Part shown: positions 38,019 to 47,997 of the stretch, piece after piece
How the letters are laid out: each line of letters opens with the position of its first letter
Numbering within the stretch: position 1 is the stretch's first letter
Assembly: GCF_017592555.1 (NCBI RefSeq)
Contig: NZ_JAGFNS010000018.1
Location: 124,001-188,000 of the forward strand
Direction of reading: 5' to 3'
Length of the DNA stretch: 64,000 bases
From: Actinoplanes flavus
Lineage (GTDB): Bacteria; Actinomycetota; Actinomycetes; Mycobacteriales; Micromonosporaceae
Notes under the pieces: generated by a model
Seen by the model: the letters and a program-made list of their open reading frames with translations, nothing else
The model's database searches: none
What the model was told of the DNA's origin: nothing
Program-made: the position numbers and the translations under genes

Positions 38019-41000
38019 CTAGGCGAAGACGTCCTGCTGGTAGCGGCCCGCCGCTTCCAGGGAGCTGAGCCACGACTCCGCCTGTTCGGCCGTCGCGCCG
38101 GTGTGGCGGCGGAAGATGGCGTAGAGCTCGTCGCGGACCGCCGGCGCCATCCGGGCCCCGTCGCCGCACAGGTAGATGTGGCCGCCGCGTTCCAGCAGCT
38201 CCCACACGGCGTCGCCCTGTTCGGCGAGGGCCTCCTGGACGAACCGGTGCGGGTGGTCCGGCACCGCTGAGAAGGCCAGGTGCAGGTCGGCCACCCCGTC
38301 GGCGGCCCACTGCTCCATCTCCTCGCGGTACAGCCAGTCGTGCTCCGGGTGCCGGCAGCCGTAGAACAGCTTGGCGGGACCGCGGCCGGGCTGCAGCGCC
38401 CGTTCCTGGAGGAAGCCGCGCAGCGGGGCGAAGCCGGTGCCCGGACCGATCAGGATCATCGGCGTGGCCGGGTCGGCGGGCAGCCGGAAGGGCGGCGCCG
38501 GCACCCGGACGTGGCCGTAGAACACGTCGCCGGGCGACAGGCGGGCCAGGTATTGGGAGCACATGCCCCGGTACCGGCCGTTGCCGGTGCGGGACGGGCC
38601 GTCCACCAGGCCGACGGTGATCGTCACGAGTGACGGGTCGACGGCGGGCGACGAGGAGATGGAGTAGAACCGCGGCCGGATCGTGCCGACGAGCTCGAGG
38701 AACACCCCGAACGGCAGCTCGACCGCGGGGAACCGCTCCAGCAGGGAGAGCACCGACACCCGCTTCGCGAGGATCTCGTCGGCGTACGCCTGGCGCGCCT
38801 CGGGGGTGTCGGCGGTCCAGAGGGCCAGCTGCCGGGTGGTCCACGGGCACGGGGTGTGCTCGGCGAGGACCCCGATCTGGCCGCGGGTGGCCGGTTCCTG
38901 GAGTTCCACGAAGTCGGTGAGCAGCAGGCCGGCGGTGACCGGGATCCCGATCGGCAGTCCGCTGGGCCGCTCGCCGTCCTGGCCGAGACGGATCACCAGG
39001 TCGCGGGACACCCGGAGCGTGTGCAGCGCCCAGTCGACGAGTTCCGGGTCGTTCTTGGCGTAGACGGCCAGGTGGTCGCCGGCGGTGTACTCGACCCCTT
39101 CGGGCAGCTGGACGGTGATCGCCTTGACGCCCGGCCGGGGCGCCTCCCGGGTGAAGTCCCACAGCCCGGTGGGGTCGCCGACCAGCTCCTCCACCGACAT
39201 GATCATGACGGGGTGGGCCTGCCCGGACACCACGGCGGGCCGGATCTGGTCCTCGCCGAGGACCTCGACCGAGTAGCGCGGCCCGGTGCTGGCGGCCGTC
39301 GCGGTCCCGTAGGCGGCGGCGAGCGCCGTCCACAGCCCTTCCAGCCAGGTGGTGGCCATGCCGTCGAAGTCGCCGGAGGCGTCGGTCTCGCCGCGTTCGA
39401 CGACCGGTTCCGCGCCGGCCGCCGCGAGCTTCTCGAAAACCCGTTTCGGGTACGCCTGGTAGGTGGCCCATTGCGTGTTGCCGTTGCCGAGGACCGCGAA
39501 CCGGACGCCGTCGAGCGCCCCGGCCGGGATGTCGAGGTCGTCGAAGGCCTGCGCATTGTCCGGCGCCTTGCCGTTGTAGCTGGACGTGACGACGGTCAGC
39601 AGCCCCTCGCCGGGCAGGTCGGCGGCCAGCTCGTCGAGGGTCTGCACGGTCACCTCGAACCCGGAGCGCCGGGCCCGGTCGGCGATCTGCTGGGCGAGGT
39701 CCTCGGAGGTGCCCAGGTTGGACCCGTAGGCGACGCGCATCCGTACCCCCGAGGCCTGAACCTCGACCTCGTCGGTGACGGCGGCGGCCGACGGCGCGGA
39801 GGTGGCGATGCGCTCGTGCTCGTGGCGCCGGCGCAGCCGGAGCCGGAAGTCCTCGGGCTTGATGGTGAGGGTCTGCTTGATGGTCAGCTCGTGGCCCTGC
39901 GGGTCGGAGAGCGCGAACCGTTGCAGGATCATGGCGAGCGCGAGCCGGGCCTCGGTGAGGGCGAACTGGCGGCCGATGCAGGCCCGCTCGCCGTTGCCGA
40001 ACGGCTTGTACGCGTGCGGGTGGTGCGACGCCTTGTGCTCCGGCAGCCACCGGTCGATGTCGAAGGTCTCCGGGTCGCTCCAGGCCGCCGGGTGGGTGTG
40101 CAGCGGCTTGAGCACCACCGCGATCTTCTGGTTCGCCTCGATGGCGTAGCGCCCGCCCAGCGTGGTCGCCTCCCGGGCGGCCAGGCCGATCGCGGTGATC
40201 GGCGAGTGCAGGCGCAGCGTCTCGTCGAGGATCCGCGGGATCACGTCGAGCTTCATGATCAGCTCGTAGGTGGGCACGGTGTCGCCGGGCAGGATCCGGT
40301 CGACCTCGGCGTAGGCCTGGGCCAGCACGTGCGGGTTGCGCATCAGGTGGTGCAGCGCGAAGGAGAGGGTGCCGCTGGTGGTCTCGTGCCCGGCGATCAG
40401 GAAGGTGAGCACCTGGTTGCGGATGTTCTCGTCGGACAGCCGCCCGCCGGTGACCGGGTCGGACGCCTCGAGCATCAGGCCGAGCAGGTCGTTCAGCTTC
40501 TCGCCGGAGGCCCGGCGGACGCGGATCACCTCGTCGACCGTCTCCTGCATGACGGAGATGTCCGACCGGTAGAGCGCATCGGCCTTCTTCTTCAGGCCGG
40601 TGACCATCGGGAGCTGGCGGGTCCGGTTCATCGCCTCGGTCAGCGCGCTGCCCATGGCCTGGAGGAACGGGTGCAGCTCCGGCTGCTCGAAGGAGCGGAA
40701 CCGCTGCCCGAACCCGGCGAGCGTGATGGTGTCGAGGGCGAGCCGGGTCATGTCGTCGGTGACGTCGACCTCGTTGCGGCCGGCCCACGCGGTCGTCAGG
40801 TTCTCGGCGATCTCCAGCATCTGCGGGAAGTACGCCTTCATGGACCGCTGACTGAACGCGGGCAGCAGGATGCGGTGCGCCTGGCCCCACACCTCCTCGC
40901 CCTCACGGGCGGTGAACAGGCCGTCACCGGCGAAGTCGCGGACGTGCGCGAGCGGCGGGTCGATCGGCTTGTAGAAGCGGCTCTCGTCACAGACCTCGGC

Positions 41001-41177
41001 GACCAGGTCGGGGTCGTAGACGAAGACGACGTGGCGGCCGGCCAGGTTGAGCTTGAAGAGCCCGCCGGGATGCTGTGCGGCCAGCTCGGCGAAGAACCGA
41101 TGTGTGCCCTCCACCGGGACCTGCAGTCCATTGCCGACGATCGGCAGTCCGCGCGGGGTGGGAATCGGGGCGGTCAC
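38019..41177 (-). CDS. Self-sufficient cytochrome P450/NADPH-P450 reductase fusion (CYP102/BM3 type)
   Basis: 1052 residues that carry a complete fatty-acid hydroxylase system in one chain. P450 part: I-helix AGHETTSG (about 261), ETLRLHSP (ExxR, about 313), heme loop FGNGERACIGRQFAL with Cys about 397. FMN domain from about 475 (VAYGSNLGTSEDLAQQIADRA). FAD part RFYSISSSPAV (about 833). NADPH part IGPGTGFAPLRGF (about 908), ending in the usual aromatic-poor ...RYQQDVFA. It starts at GTG 41177 behind GAGGAGGACC. It is divergent from a TetR gene 47 bp away, as expected for a repressor-controlled detoxification or lipid-hydroxylation enzyme. Confidence 0.95.
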   Translation of the reverse strand: MTAPIPTPRGLPIVGNGLQVPVEGTHRFFAELAAQHPGGLFKLNLAGRHVVFVYDPDLVAEVCDESRFYKPIDPPLAHVRDFAGDGLFTAREGEEVWGQAHRILLPAFSQRSMKAYFPQMLEIAENLTTAWAGRNEVDVTDDMTRLALDTITLAGFGQRFRSFEQPELHPFLQAMGSALTEAMNRTRQLPMVTGLKKKADALYRSDISVMQETVDEVIRVRRASGEKLNDLLGLMLEASDPVTGGRLSDENIRNQVLTFLIAGHETTSGTLSFALHHLMRNPHVLAQAYAEVDRILPGDTVPTYELIMKLDVIPRILDETLRLHSPITAIGLAAREATTLGGRYAIEANQKIAVVLKPLHTHPAAWSDPETFDIDRWLPEHKASHHPHAYKPFGNGERACIGRQFALTEARLALAMILQRFALSDPQGHELTIKQTLTIKPEDFRLRLRRRHEHERIATSAPSAAAVTDEVEVQASGVRMRVAYGSNLGTSEDLAQQIADRARRSGFEVTVQTLDELAADLPGEGLLTVVTSSYNGKAPDNAQAFDDLDIPAGALDGVRFAVLGNGNTQWATYQAYPKRVFEKLAAAGAEPVVERGETDASGDFDGMATTWLEGLWTALAAAYGTATAASTGPRYSVEVLGEDQIRPAVVSGQAHPVMIMSVEELVGDPTGLWDFTREAPRPGVKAITVQLPEGVEYTAGDHLAVYAKNDPELVDWALHTLRVSRDLVIRLGQDGERPSGLPIGIPVTAGLLLTDFVELQEPATRGQIGVLAEHTPCPWTTRQLALWTADTPEARQAYADEILAKRVSVLSLLERFPAVELPFGVFLELVGTIRPRFYSISSSPAVDPSLVTITVGLVDGPSRTGNGRYRGMCSQYLARLSPGDVFYGHVRVPAPPFRLPADPATPMILIGPGTGFAPLRGFLQERALQPGRGPAKLFYGCRHPEHDWLYREEMEQWAADGVADLHLAFSAVPDHPHRFVQEALAEQGDAVWELLERGGHIYLCGDGARMAPAVRDELYAIFRRHTGATAEQAESWLSSLEAAGRYQQDVFA

Positions 41178-41192
41178 GTGGGGTCCTCCTCA

Positions 41193-41229
41193 GCCATACG
41201 GTGTATGGCGCTACCATACGGCGTATGGC
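41193..41229. promoter_or_regulatory. Two palindromic TetR-type operators
   Basis: GCCATACGGTGTATGGC (41193-41209) and CCATACGGCGTATGG (41214-41228) share the core CATACGGYGTATG. Their centres are 20 bp apart, i.e. two helical turns. Together they fill most of the 47-bp space between the P450 and TetR starts, and the second contains the ATG of the TetR gene. Binding of the TetR product here should block both genes. Confidence 0.8.
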
Positions 41230-41794
41230 TGGAAACGGAAGGCAGAGTGATCCACGTCTAACGAAGGACGTGATCCTCCTGCGCGCGCTCAGGATCATCG
41301 ACGCCGAGGGCGTGGGGGCACTGAGCATGCGCCGCCTGGCGGGCGACCTGGGCGTCAATCCGATGTCGCTCTACCACCACGTGCACAACAAGGCCGCCCT
41401 CCTGGACGGCGTGACCCGGCTGGTGACCGAGGGCGCCCGGCACATCATGGTCGCCGAGGGCACCTGGCAGGAGCAGCTGCGCCGCCTGGCGTACGAGTTC
41501 CGGGCGCTCAGCCTGGCCCACCGCAACCTGATCCGGCACGCCTTCGCCTCCGACGACTTCATCCAGAGCGACGGCCCGATGTGGCGCTCGCTCTGCGCCG
41601 TCCTGCGCTCCGCGGGACTCCTGGAGAGTGAGGTCGAGCGGACCGGCGCGGTGCTCGCGGTGCTCGTCGGCGGACTGCTGCACACCGAGGTCAACGGCAC
41701 CATGGGCCGGCTCATCGGGGTCGGCGAGGCGGACGACACCGGGTTCGCCCTGGCCGTGGATCTGTTGATCGACGGGGTCGCCGCGCGCGTGTGA
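41225..41794 (+). CDS. TetR-family repressor, divergent from the P450 fusion
   Basis: 189 residues. The N-terminal helix-turn-helix is ALRIIDAEGVGALSMRRLAGDLGVNPMSLYHHVHNKAALLDGVTR (residues ~20-64), and the C-terminal ligand domain is all-helical and ends in a TetR_C segment (LVGGLLHTEVNGTMGRLIG). The ATG at 41225 lies inside the second palindrome and only a few bases remain for a leader, so the mRNA may be leaderless. It probably represses both itself and the CYP102-like gene, by analogy to Bm3R1 of Bacillus. Confidence 0.88.
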   Translation: MAGNGRQSDPRLTKDVILLRALRIIDAEGVGALSMRRLAGDLGVNPMSLYHHVHNKAALLDGVTRLVTEGARHIMVAEGTWQEQLRRLAYEFRALSLAHRNLIRHAFASDDFIQSDGPMWRSLCAVLRSAGLLESEVERTGAVLAVLVGGLLHTEVNGTMGRLIGVGEADDTGFALAVDLLIDGVAARV

Positions 41795-41912
41795 GGTTTC
41801 CTCGCCATGAAAGCGTGATGAACCAGCTGTGGATCACCCATGTCGTGACGGGTACGATCGGCGACCGATTACCCGGCGGGTGCCGTCGCCCTTCAGCAGG
41901 CTTAGGTAGGAC

Positions 41913-44036
41913 ATGTCGGTTTCGTACGACACACAACTCCACAGCGCCCGCCCGGAATCCTCTCCGGGAGCGCCCACACGCTCACACCTAGGTTTCCGAC
42001 CGGACATCGAGGGAATGCGGGCGATCGCGGTCACCCTGGTCGTCCTGTCGCACGCGGGCCTCTCCGGCCTGGCCGGCGGCTATGTCGGCGTCGACGTGTT
42101 CTTCGTGATCTCCGGCTTCCTGATCACCACGCTGCTGCTCAAGGAACTCACCCGGACCGGCCGGATCTCGCTGGCCACCTTCTACGCCCGGCGCGCCACC
42201 CGGCTGCTGCCCGCCTCCACAGTGGTGCTGCTGGTCACCGTGACGGCGAGCTGGCTGTGGATGCCGGCCACCCGGTTCAAGTCGATCGCCGCCGACGCCA
42301 TCTACGCGACCTTCTACGGGATCAACTGGCGGCTCGCGAACGAGGGCGTGCAGTACCTCAACGCCGACGCCGAGCCCTCCCCGCTCCAGCACTTCTGGTC
42401 GCTGGCCGTGGAGGAGCAGTTCTACCTGGTCTGGCCGCTGCTCCTGCTGATCTTCGCGCTGGTGTGGGGCAAACGGCGTACGCCGGTGATCGTCACCCTC
42501 GTCCTGGTGGTCGCCGCCTCACTCACGGTGAGCATCACGCAGACCGCGTCCTCCGCCCCGTGGGCCTACTTCGGAGCGCACACCCGCGCCTGGGAGCTGG
42601 CCGTGGGCGCGCTGGTCGCGGTCGGCGCGGCCCGGCTCGCCGGACTCCCCCGCGCCCTGGCCGCCACCCTGACCTGGGCCGGACTGGCCGCCGTGCTGGT
42701 GTCGGCGTTCCTCTACACCGAGGAGACCCCGTTCCCCGGCTCGGCCGCCGCCCTGCCGGTGCTCGGCGCCGCGGCGATCATCGCCGGTGGCTGCGCGGCG
42801 CCCCGCGGCGGCGCCGTGACCGTGCTCGGCACCTGGCCGTTCCAGCAGATCGGCAAGTATTCCTACAGCTGGTACCTGTGGCACTGGCCGGTCCTCATGA
42901 TCGTTCCGCACATGCTGGACGTCGAACCGACCATCCCGCTCAACCTCGGGCTGGCGGCCGGTTCCCTGGTGCTGGCGATCGGCTCCTACCACCTGGTGGA
43001 GAACCCGGCCCGCAACCAGGCATGGGTGAAGGCCCGGTCCCGTCGCGGCCTGGCCGTCGGCCTGGCCCTGTCCTCGCTGGCCGCACTGGTCGCGCAGGTC
43101 GGCGCCATGAAGCCGCCGCAGCTGGCCAAGGGCGACCCGGCGATCGACACCACCCGGGTGGTGTCGGCCGCCGCCGACCCGGAGAGCGAGCTGAGCCGGA
43201 TCATCGCGGCCTCGGTCGGCACCGGGAAGCTGCCGGCCAACACCACCCCGCGGGTGCAGAACGCGCGCAAGGACAAACCGTCGTACTACAGCACCAACTG
43301 CCACCTGGAATACCTGGAGACGGTGGTGCCCGGGCCCTGCGTGTTCGGCGACCCGGCCGGCAAGCGGACCGTCTACCTGCTCGGCGACTCGCACGCCGCG
43401 CACTGGTTCCCGGCGGTCGACGCGATCGCGAAGGAACGCGGCTGGAAGCTGATGGTCCGTACCAAGAGCGCCTGCCACGCCGCCTCGGTGAACACCTTCA
43501 GCACCGCCCTCAAGCGTGCCTACACCGAATGCCCGGCCTGGCGCGAGAAGGTGCTCGCCGAGATCGGCAAGGCCCGGCCGTACCTCGTGGTGATCTCGTC
43601 GAGCGGCAACGACGGCAACCCGCTGCTGGACGAGAACGGCCACCGGGTGACGTCCGGCGCCGACCAGCGCTGGGCGGACGGGTGGGCGGCCACCTTCCGT
43701 ACGATCAAGGCGCCCAGGACGAAGCTGGTGCAGATCCGGGACACGCCGTGGCCCGGGCACAACGCGCCGGAGTGCCTCGCCGAGCACTCCCGCAAGATCT
43801 CCCGGTGTGTCGCCCCGGCCGGCGACGCGGTCCAGATCCCCGCCCGGCAGCAGCTGGTCGACCAGGCCGCGAAGGCCGGCGGCGTCCAGGTGATCGACCC
43901 GACCGCCTGGTTCTGCACCGCCGAGGACTGCCCCACCGTGGTCGGCAACCTCCTGGTGTGGCGCGACGACGACCACATCACCACCCGGTACTCGGCCATG
44001 CTGGCCCCGCTGCTGGGAGCACGCCTGCCGAAGTAG
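41913..44036 (+). CDS. Membrane O-acyltransferase with SGNH domain, copy 2
   Basis: 707 residues, the close paralogue of the gene at 34485. Same order: [40 protein letters not shown], about ten spans, [16 protein letters not shown], then an outer SGNH domain with [12 protein letters not shown] and [12 protein letters not shown]. The leader CTTAGGTAGGACATGTCGGT matches that of copy 1 at 19 of 20 positions. One 128-bp stretch differs by a single base between copies. It reads away from the TetR gene and ends at a strong terminator before the urease operon. Confidence 0.9.
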   Translation: MSVSYDTQLHSARPESSPGAPTRSHLGFRPDIEGMRAIAVTLVVLSHAGLSGLAGGYVGVDVFFVISGFLITTLLLKELTRTGRISLATFYARRATRLLPASTVVLLVTVTASWLWMPATRFKSIAADAIYATFYGINWRLANEGVQYLNADAEPSPLQHFWSLAVEEQFYLVWPLLLLIFALVWGKRRTPVIVTLVLVVAASLTVSITQTASSAPWAYFGAHTRAWELAVGALVAVGAARLAGLPRALAATLTWAGLAAVLVSAFLYTEETPFPGSAAALPVLGAAAIIAGGCAAPRGGAVTVLGTWPFQQIGKYSYSWYLWHWPVLMIVPHMLDVEPTIPLNLGLAAGSLVLAIGSYHLVENPARNQAWVKARSRRGLAVGLALSSLAALVAQVGAMKPPQLAKGDPAIDTTRVVSAAADPESELSRIIAASVGTGKLPANTTPRVQNARKDKPSYYSTNCHLEYLETVVPGPCVFGDPAGKRTVYLLGDSHAAHWFPAVDAIAKERGWKLMVRTKSACHAASVNTFSTALKRAYTECPAWREKVLAEIGKARPYLVVISSSGNDGNPLLDENGHRVTSGADQRWADGWAATFRTIKAPRTKLVQIRDTPWPGHNAPECLAEHSRKISRCVAPAGDAVQIPARQQLVDQAAKAGGVQVIDPTAWFCTAEDCPTVVGNLLVWRDDDHITTRYSAMLAPLLGARLPK

Positions 44037-44050
44037 TCCGGGAAACGAAC

Positions 44051-44106
44051 GGAAACGGCCACGCCACCGTGCGGAAGCACGGAAGGCGTGGCCGTTCCGT
44101 GTTTTG
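44051..44106 (+). terminator. Terminator after acyltransferase 2
   Basis: The outer stem AACGGCCACGCC/GGCGTGGCCGTT encloses a second small hairpin (CCGTGC..GCACGG) and is followed by CCGTGTTTTGA. It separates the acyltransferase from the urease operon. Confidence 0.8.
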
Positions 44107-44117
44107 ATCCTCATAGG

Positions 44118-44133
44118 TTCACACGTCCGAAAC
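44118..44133 (+). promoter_or_regulatory. GlnR-like box upstream of ureA
   Basis: TTCAC-ACGTCC-GAAAC fits the actinomycete GlnR half-site gTnAC-n6-GAAAC with one mismatch (first base). It lies 42 bp before the TTG start of ureA and just after the terminator. Urease genes are known GlnR targets in Streptomyces, so nitrogen control is plausible; only one box is visible. Confidence 0.45.
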
Positions 44134-44175
44134 TTCCACCTGCGAGCATTCCGGAGCGCTAACAGGAGGTTCCCT

Positions 44176-44478
44176 TTGTTCCTCAGCCAGCACGAGCAGG
44201 AACGCCTGCTCATCCACGTCGCGGCCGACGTCGCCCGGCGGCGCCGCGAGCGGGGCCTGCGGCTCAACTATCCGGAGGCCACCGCGATCATCACCGCGTT
44301 CCTGCTGGAAGGCGCCCGCGACGGGCGGACCGTGGCCGAGCTGATGGACGCCGGGCGCCGCGTGCTCACCCGTGACGACGTCCTCGACGGGGTGCCCGAG
44401 ATGCTGGCCGAGGTGCAGGTGGAGGCCACCTTCCCGGACGGCACCAAGCTCGTCACCGTGCACGGGCCGATCTCGTGA
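44176..44478 (+). CDS. ureA: Urease gamma subunit
   Basis: The small structural subunit of urease (urea to ammonia and carbamate). 100 residues, the standard length, starting at TTG 44176 behind [55 protein letters not shown], with C-terminal [24 protein letters not shown]. It is the first gene of a six-gene operon; the stop overlaps ureB by 4 nt (GTGA). Confidence 0.96.
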   Translation: MFLSQHEQERLLIHVAADVARRRRERGLRLNYPEATAIITAFLLEGARDGRTVAELMDAGRRVLTRDDVLDGVPEMLAEVQVEATFPDGTKLVTVHGPIS

Positions 44479-44882
44479 TCCCCGGCGAGGTCCTGTACGG
44501 CGAGGGCGCCATCGAGATCAACGCCGGCCGTCCCACGGTGACCCTGACCGTCCGCAACACCGGCGACCGGCCGGTCCAGGTCGGCTCGCACTTCCACTTC
44601 GCCGAGTCCAACGCGGCCCTGGAGTTCGACCGCGCCGCCGCCTGGGGGCACCGGCTGGCCGTCCCGGCCGGCACCTCAGTCCGGTTCGAGCCCGGCATCC
44701 CCCGCGACGTGACCCTGGTGGCGCTGGCCGGCGAGCGCATCGTGCCCGGCCTGCGCGGCCTCGCCGGCGGACCGCTCGACCGGGCGCCGGCCGTCCCCGG
44801 GCCCGACCCCACCGACATCGAGCCGGCCGGTTCCCTCGACGAGGACGAAGGCGACGGCGAGCACAACGGGAGCCCGCGGTGA
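44475..44882 (+). CDS. ureB: Urease beta subunit
   Basis: 135 residues beginning at GTG 44475 ([17 protein letters not shown]). Family blocks: [46 protein letters not shown], and [17 protein letters not shown]. It has a C-terminal acidic extension of about 35 residues ([24 protein letters not shown]) beyond the usual end at about 100. The stop overlaps the ureC start (GTGA). Confidence 0.95.
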   Translation: MIPGEVLYGEGAIEINAGRPTVTLTVRNTGDRPVQVGSHFHFAESNAALEFDRAAAWGHRLAVPAGTSVRFEPGIPRDVTLVALAGERIVPGLRGLAGGPLDRAPAVPGPDPTDIEPAGSLDEDEGDGEHNGSPR

Positions 44883-46597
44883 CCTTTCTGGAGCGCGACC
44901 GGTACGCCGCCCTGTACGGACCCACCGCCGGCGACCGGATCCGGCTCGCCGACACCAACCTGCTGATCGAGATCGAGGAGGACCGCAGCGCCGGGCCCGG
45001 TCCCGGCGACGAGGTCGTCTTCGGCGGCGGCAAGGTGATCCGCGAGTCGATGGGCCAGTCCCGCGCCACCCGCGCCGAGGGCACCCCGGACACCGTCATC
45101 ACCGGCGTCGTGGTGCTCGACCACTGGGGCATCGTCAAGGCCGACGTCGGCATCCGCGACGGCCGGATCGTCGCCGTCGGCAAGGCCGGCAACCCGGACA
45201 CCATGGACGGTGTGCACCCCGGGCTGGTCATCGGCGCGGGCACCGAGATCATCGCCGGGAACGGCAAGATCCTCACGGCCGGGGCGATCGACAGCCACGT
45301 GCACCTGATCAGCCCGACGATCCTGGACACCGCGCTGGCGGCCGGCATCACCACGATCATCGGCGGCGGCACCGGCCCGGCCGAGGGCACCAAGGCCACC
45401 ACGGTCACCCCGAACGCCTGGCACCTGGCCCGGATGCTGGAGTCCCTCGACACCTGGCCGGTCAACGTGCTGCTGCTCGGCAAGGGCAACACGACGTCCA
45501 CCGAGTCGATGTGGGAACAGCTGCGCGGCGGGGCCGGCGGCTTCAAACTCCACGAGGACTGGGGCACCACCCCGGCCGCGATCGACGCCTGTCTGGGCGT
45601 GGCCGACGCGTCCGGCGTCCAGGTGGCGATCCACACCGACACGCTGAACGAGGCCGGCTTCGTCGAGGAGACGCTGCGGGCCATCGCCGGACGGTCCATT
45701 CACGCCTATCACACCGAGGGCGCGGGCGGCGGGCACGCGCCGGACATCATCACGGTGGCCGCGCACCCCAACGTGCTGCCGTCGTCGACCAACCCGACCC
45801 GGCCGTACACCCGCAACACCCTCAGCGAGCACCTCGACATGCTGATGGTCTGCCACCACCTCAACTCGGCCGTACCGGAGGATCTGGCCTTCGCCGAGAG
45901 CCGGATCCGGCCGTCCACCATGGCCGCCGAGGACTACCTGCACGATCTCGGGGCGATCTCGATGATCGGGTCGGACTCGCAGGCCATGGGGCGGGTGGGT
46001 GAGGTCGTCACGCGTACCTGGCAGACCGCGCACGTGATGAAGGCGCGCACCGGAGCCCTGCCGGGCGACGGGGCCGCGGACAACAACCGCGCGAAACGCT
46101 ATATCGCGAAATATACGATCTGCCCGGCGGTGGCGCACGGCATGGCCGCGCAGATCGGCTCGATCGAGCCGGGCAAGCTGGCCGATCTGGTCCTCTGGGA
46201 TCCGGCCTTCTTCGGGGTACGCCCGGCGCTCGTCCTCAAAGGCGGCATGATCGCGTACGCGCAGATGGGCGACGCGAACGCCTCCATCCCGACCCCGCAG
46301 CCGATGCTGCCCCGGCCGATGTTCGGCGCGTACGGCGTGGTCCCGGCCCAGACGTCCCTGGCGTTCGTCGCCCCGGCCGCCATCGACGCGCTGCTGTCCG
46401 ACCGGATCGGCGTCAAACGGGCGCTGGTGCCGGTCGCCGACACCCGTTCGGTGGGCAAGGCGGACATGCCGCTCAACGACGCGATGCCGCGGATCGAGGT
46501 GTCGGCGGACACCTTCGAGGTACGCATCGACGGCGCCGTCATCGAGCCGGACCCCGTCGCCGAACTGCCCATGGCCCAGCGCTACTTCCTGTTCTGA
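44879..46597 (+). CDS. ureC: Urease alpha (catalytic) subunit
   Basis: 572 residues from GTG 44879, with the complete dinickel site: HVH in [11 protein letters not shown], carbamylated Lys at about 222 in [10 protein letters not shown], His in [10 protein letters not shown] and [13 protein letters not shown], the flap VCHHLN, and the catalytic Asp in GSDSQAMGR. The C-terminus PMAQRYFLF is the family hallmark. Nickel loading requires the UreF-UreG-UreD proteins encoded next. Confidence 0.98.
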   Translation: MTFLERDRYAALYGPTAGDRIRLADTNLLIEIEEDRSAGPGPGDEVVFGGGKVIRESMGQSRATRAEGTPDTVITGVVVLDHWGIVKADVGIRDGRIVAVGKAGNPDTMDGVHPGLVIGAGTEIIAGNGKILTAGAIDSHVHLISPTILDTALAAGITTIIGGGTGPAEGTKATTVTPNAWHLARMLESLDTWPVNVLLLGKGNTTSTESMWEQLRGGAGGFKLHEDWGTTPAAIDACLGVADASGVQVAIHTDTLNEAGFVEETLRAIAGRSIHAYHTEGAGGGHAPDIITVAAHPNVLPSSTNPTRPYTRNTLSEHLDMLMVCHHLNSAVPEDLAFAESRIRPSTMAAEDYLHDLGAISMIGSDSQAMGRVGEVVTRTWQTAHVMKARTGALPGDGAADNNRAKRYIAKYTICPAVAHGMAAQIGSIEPGKLADLVLWDPAFFGVRPALVLKGGMIAYAQMGDANASIPTPQPMLPRPMFGAYGVVPAQTSLAFVAPAAIDALLSDRIGVKRALVPVADTRSVGKADMPLNDAMPRIEVSADTFEVRIDGAVIEPDPVAELPMAQRYFLF

Positions 46598-46637
46598 TGG
46601 CGGAGTCACGCCCGGTGGGCCGGTGGTGGGGCGCGAC

Positions 46638-47285
46638 ATGAGTCTGGCCACGTTGGTGCTGCTCGCGGATGGGCGGCTGCCCTCCGGTGGGCACGCGCAT
46701 TCCGGCGGGCTGGAGCCGCAGATCGCCGCCGGGCGGGTGCGTGACATCCGGGAACTCGACGGGTTTCTGCGCGGGAGGCTCGCCACCGGTGGGCTCGTGT
46801 CGGCGGCGTTCGCGGCCGCGGCCTGCGGGGACGTGGGGCGGGCCGCCGAACTGGACGCCGGGCTCGATGCCCGGACTCCCTCGCCCGCGCTGCGCAGGGC
46901 CTCCCGGGCGCAGGGGCGCGCGCTGCTACGGGCCGGGCGGGCGATGTGGCGGCTGGCCTCGCTGCCGTCGCGGGAACCCCATCAGCCGGTCGCGCTCGGC
47001 GCGCTGGCCTCGGCTGCCGGGCTGACGCCCGTCGAGGCGGCGGTCGCGGCGGCGCACGGCACGATCTCCGGCTCGGCCGGCGCGGCGGTCCGGCTTCTCG
47101 GTCTTGATCCGTACGCGGTGCACGCGCTCCTGGCGCGGCTCGCCCCCGAATGTGACCGGATCGCGGCGCTCGCCGCGCGACGGCACGGCGACCCGGTCGA
47201 CGACCTGCCGGCCGCGGGCGCTCCCCTGCTCGACATCGGCGCCGAGCACCACGCCACCTGGGAGGTGCGTCTCTTTGCATCCTGA
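46638..47285 (+). CDS. ureF: Urease accessory protein UreF
   Basis: 215 residues, all-helical. The ATG at 46638 gives [32 protein letters not shown], with the conserved LPxGGxxHSxGLE motif. It ends [17 protein letters not shown], typical of actinobacterial UreF. It acts with UreD and UreG as the GTPase-regulating part of the maturation complex. An alternative ATG at 46623 adds five residues. It overlaps ureG by 11 bp. Confidence 0.93.
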   Translation: MSLATLVLLADGRLPSGGHAHSGGLEPQIAAGRVRDIRELDGFLRGRLATGGLVSAAFAAAACGDVGRAAELDAGLDARTPSPALRRASRAQGRALLRAGRAMWRLASLPSREPHQPVALGALASAAGLTPVEAAVAAAHGTISGSAGAAVRLLGLDPYAVHALLARLAPECDRIAALAARRHGDPVDDLPAAGAPLLDIGAEHHATWEVRLFAS

Positions 47286-47997
47286 ACTGCCTCATCAGCA
47301 CGAACACGGCCCCGGCGAGGCCCCCCACACCCACCCGGAACCCGGCGTGGACCCGCACGAGCCACTGCACACCGGCGCCCGCGCGCTGCGCGTCGGCATC
47401 GGCGGGCCGGTCGGGTCGGGCAAGACCGCCCTGGTCGCGGCGCTGTGCCGGGCCCTCGGCGAGGAGTTGCGGCTGGCCGTCGTGACCAACGACATCTACA
47501 CCACCGAGGACGCCGACTTCCTGCTCCGCAACGGCGTGCTCCCGGCCGAGCGGATCCGGGCCGTGGAGACCGGCTGCTGCCCGCACACCGCCATCCGCGA
47601 CGACATCTCGGCCAACCTGGACGCGGTCGAGGACCTGGAGGCGGCGCTCGGGCCGCTGGACCTGGTGCTGGTGGAGAGCGGTGGCGACAACCTGACCGCG
47701 ACGTTCAGCAAGGGCCTGATCGACCGGCAGATCTTCGTGGTCGACGTGGCCGGCGGCGACAAGGTCCCGCGCAAGGGCGGCCCCGGTGTCACCACCGCCG
47801 ATCTGCTGGTCATCAACAAGACCGACCTGGCGCCGCTGGTCGGCGCGGATCTGTCGGTGATGGACCGCGACGCGAGGGCGCGCCGTCACGACCTGCCGAC
47901 GGTCTTCCTGTCCCTGGCCGAGGACCGGCGGGCCACCCCGGTGGCCGACTGGATCCGTGCCCTGGTGGCGACCCGAACCGCCGTCGCCGGTGCCTGA
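47275..47997 (+). CDS. ureG: Urease accessory GTPase UreG with His-rich N-terminus
   Basis: SIMIBI GTPase that delivers nickel. 240 residues from TTG 47275 (GGGAGG nine nt upstream). P-loop [14 protein letters not shown], the metal motif [26 protein letters not shown], and [13 protein letters not shown]. The first ~34 residues hold eight histidines ([20 protein letters not shown] and beyond), a likely nickel-storage tail as seen in some other UreG and HypB proteins. It overlaps ureD by eight bases. Confidence 0.95.
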   Translation: MHPELPHQHEHGPGEAPHTHPEPGVDPHEPLHTGARALRVGIGGPVGSGKTALVAALCRALGEELRLAVVTNDIYTTEDADFLLRNGVLPAERIRAVETGCCPHTAIRDDISANLDAVEDLEAALGPLDLVLVESGGDNLTATFSKGLIDRQIFVVDVAGGDKVPRKGGPGVTTADLLVINKTDLAPLVGADLSVMDRDARARRHDLPTVFLSLAEDRRATPVADWIRALVATRTAVAGA

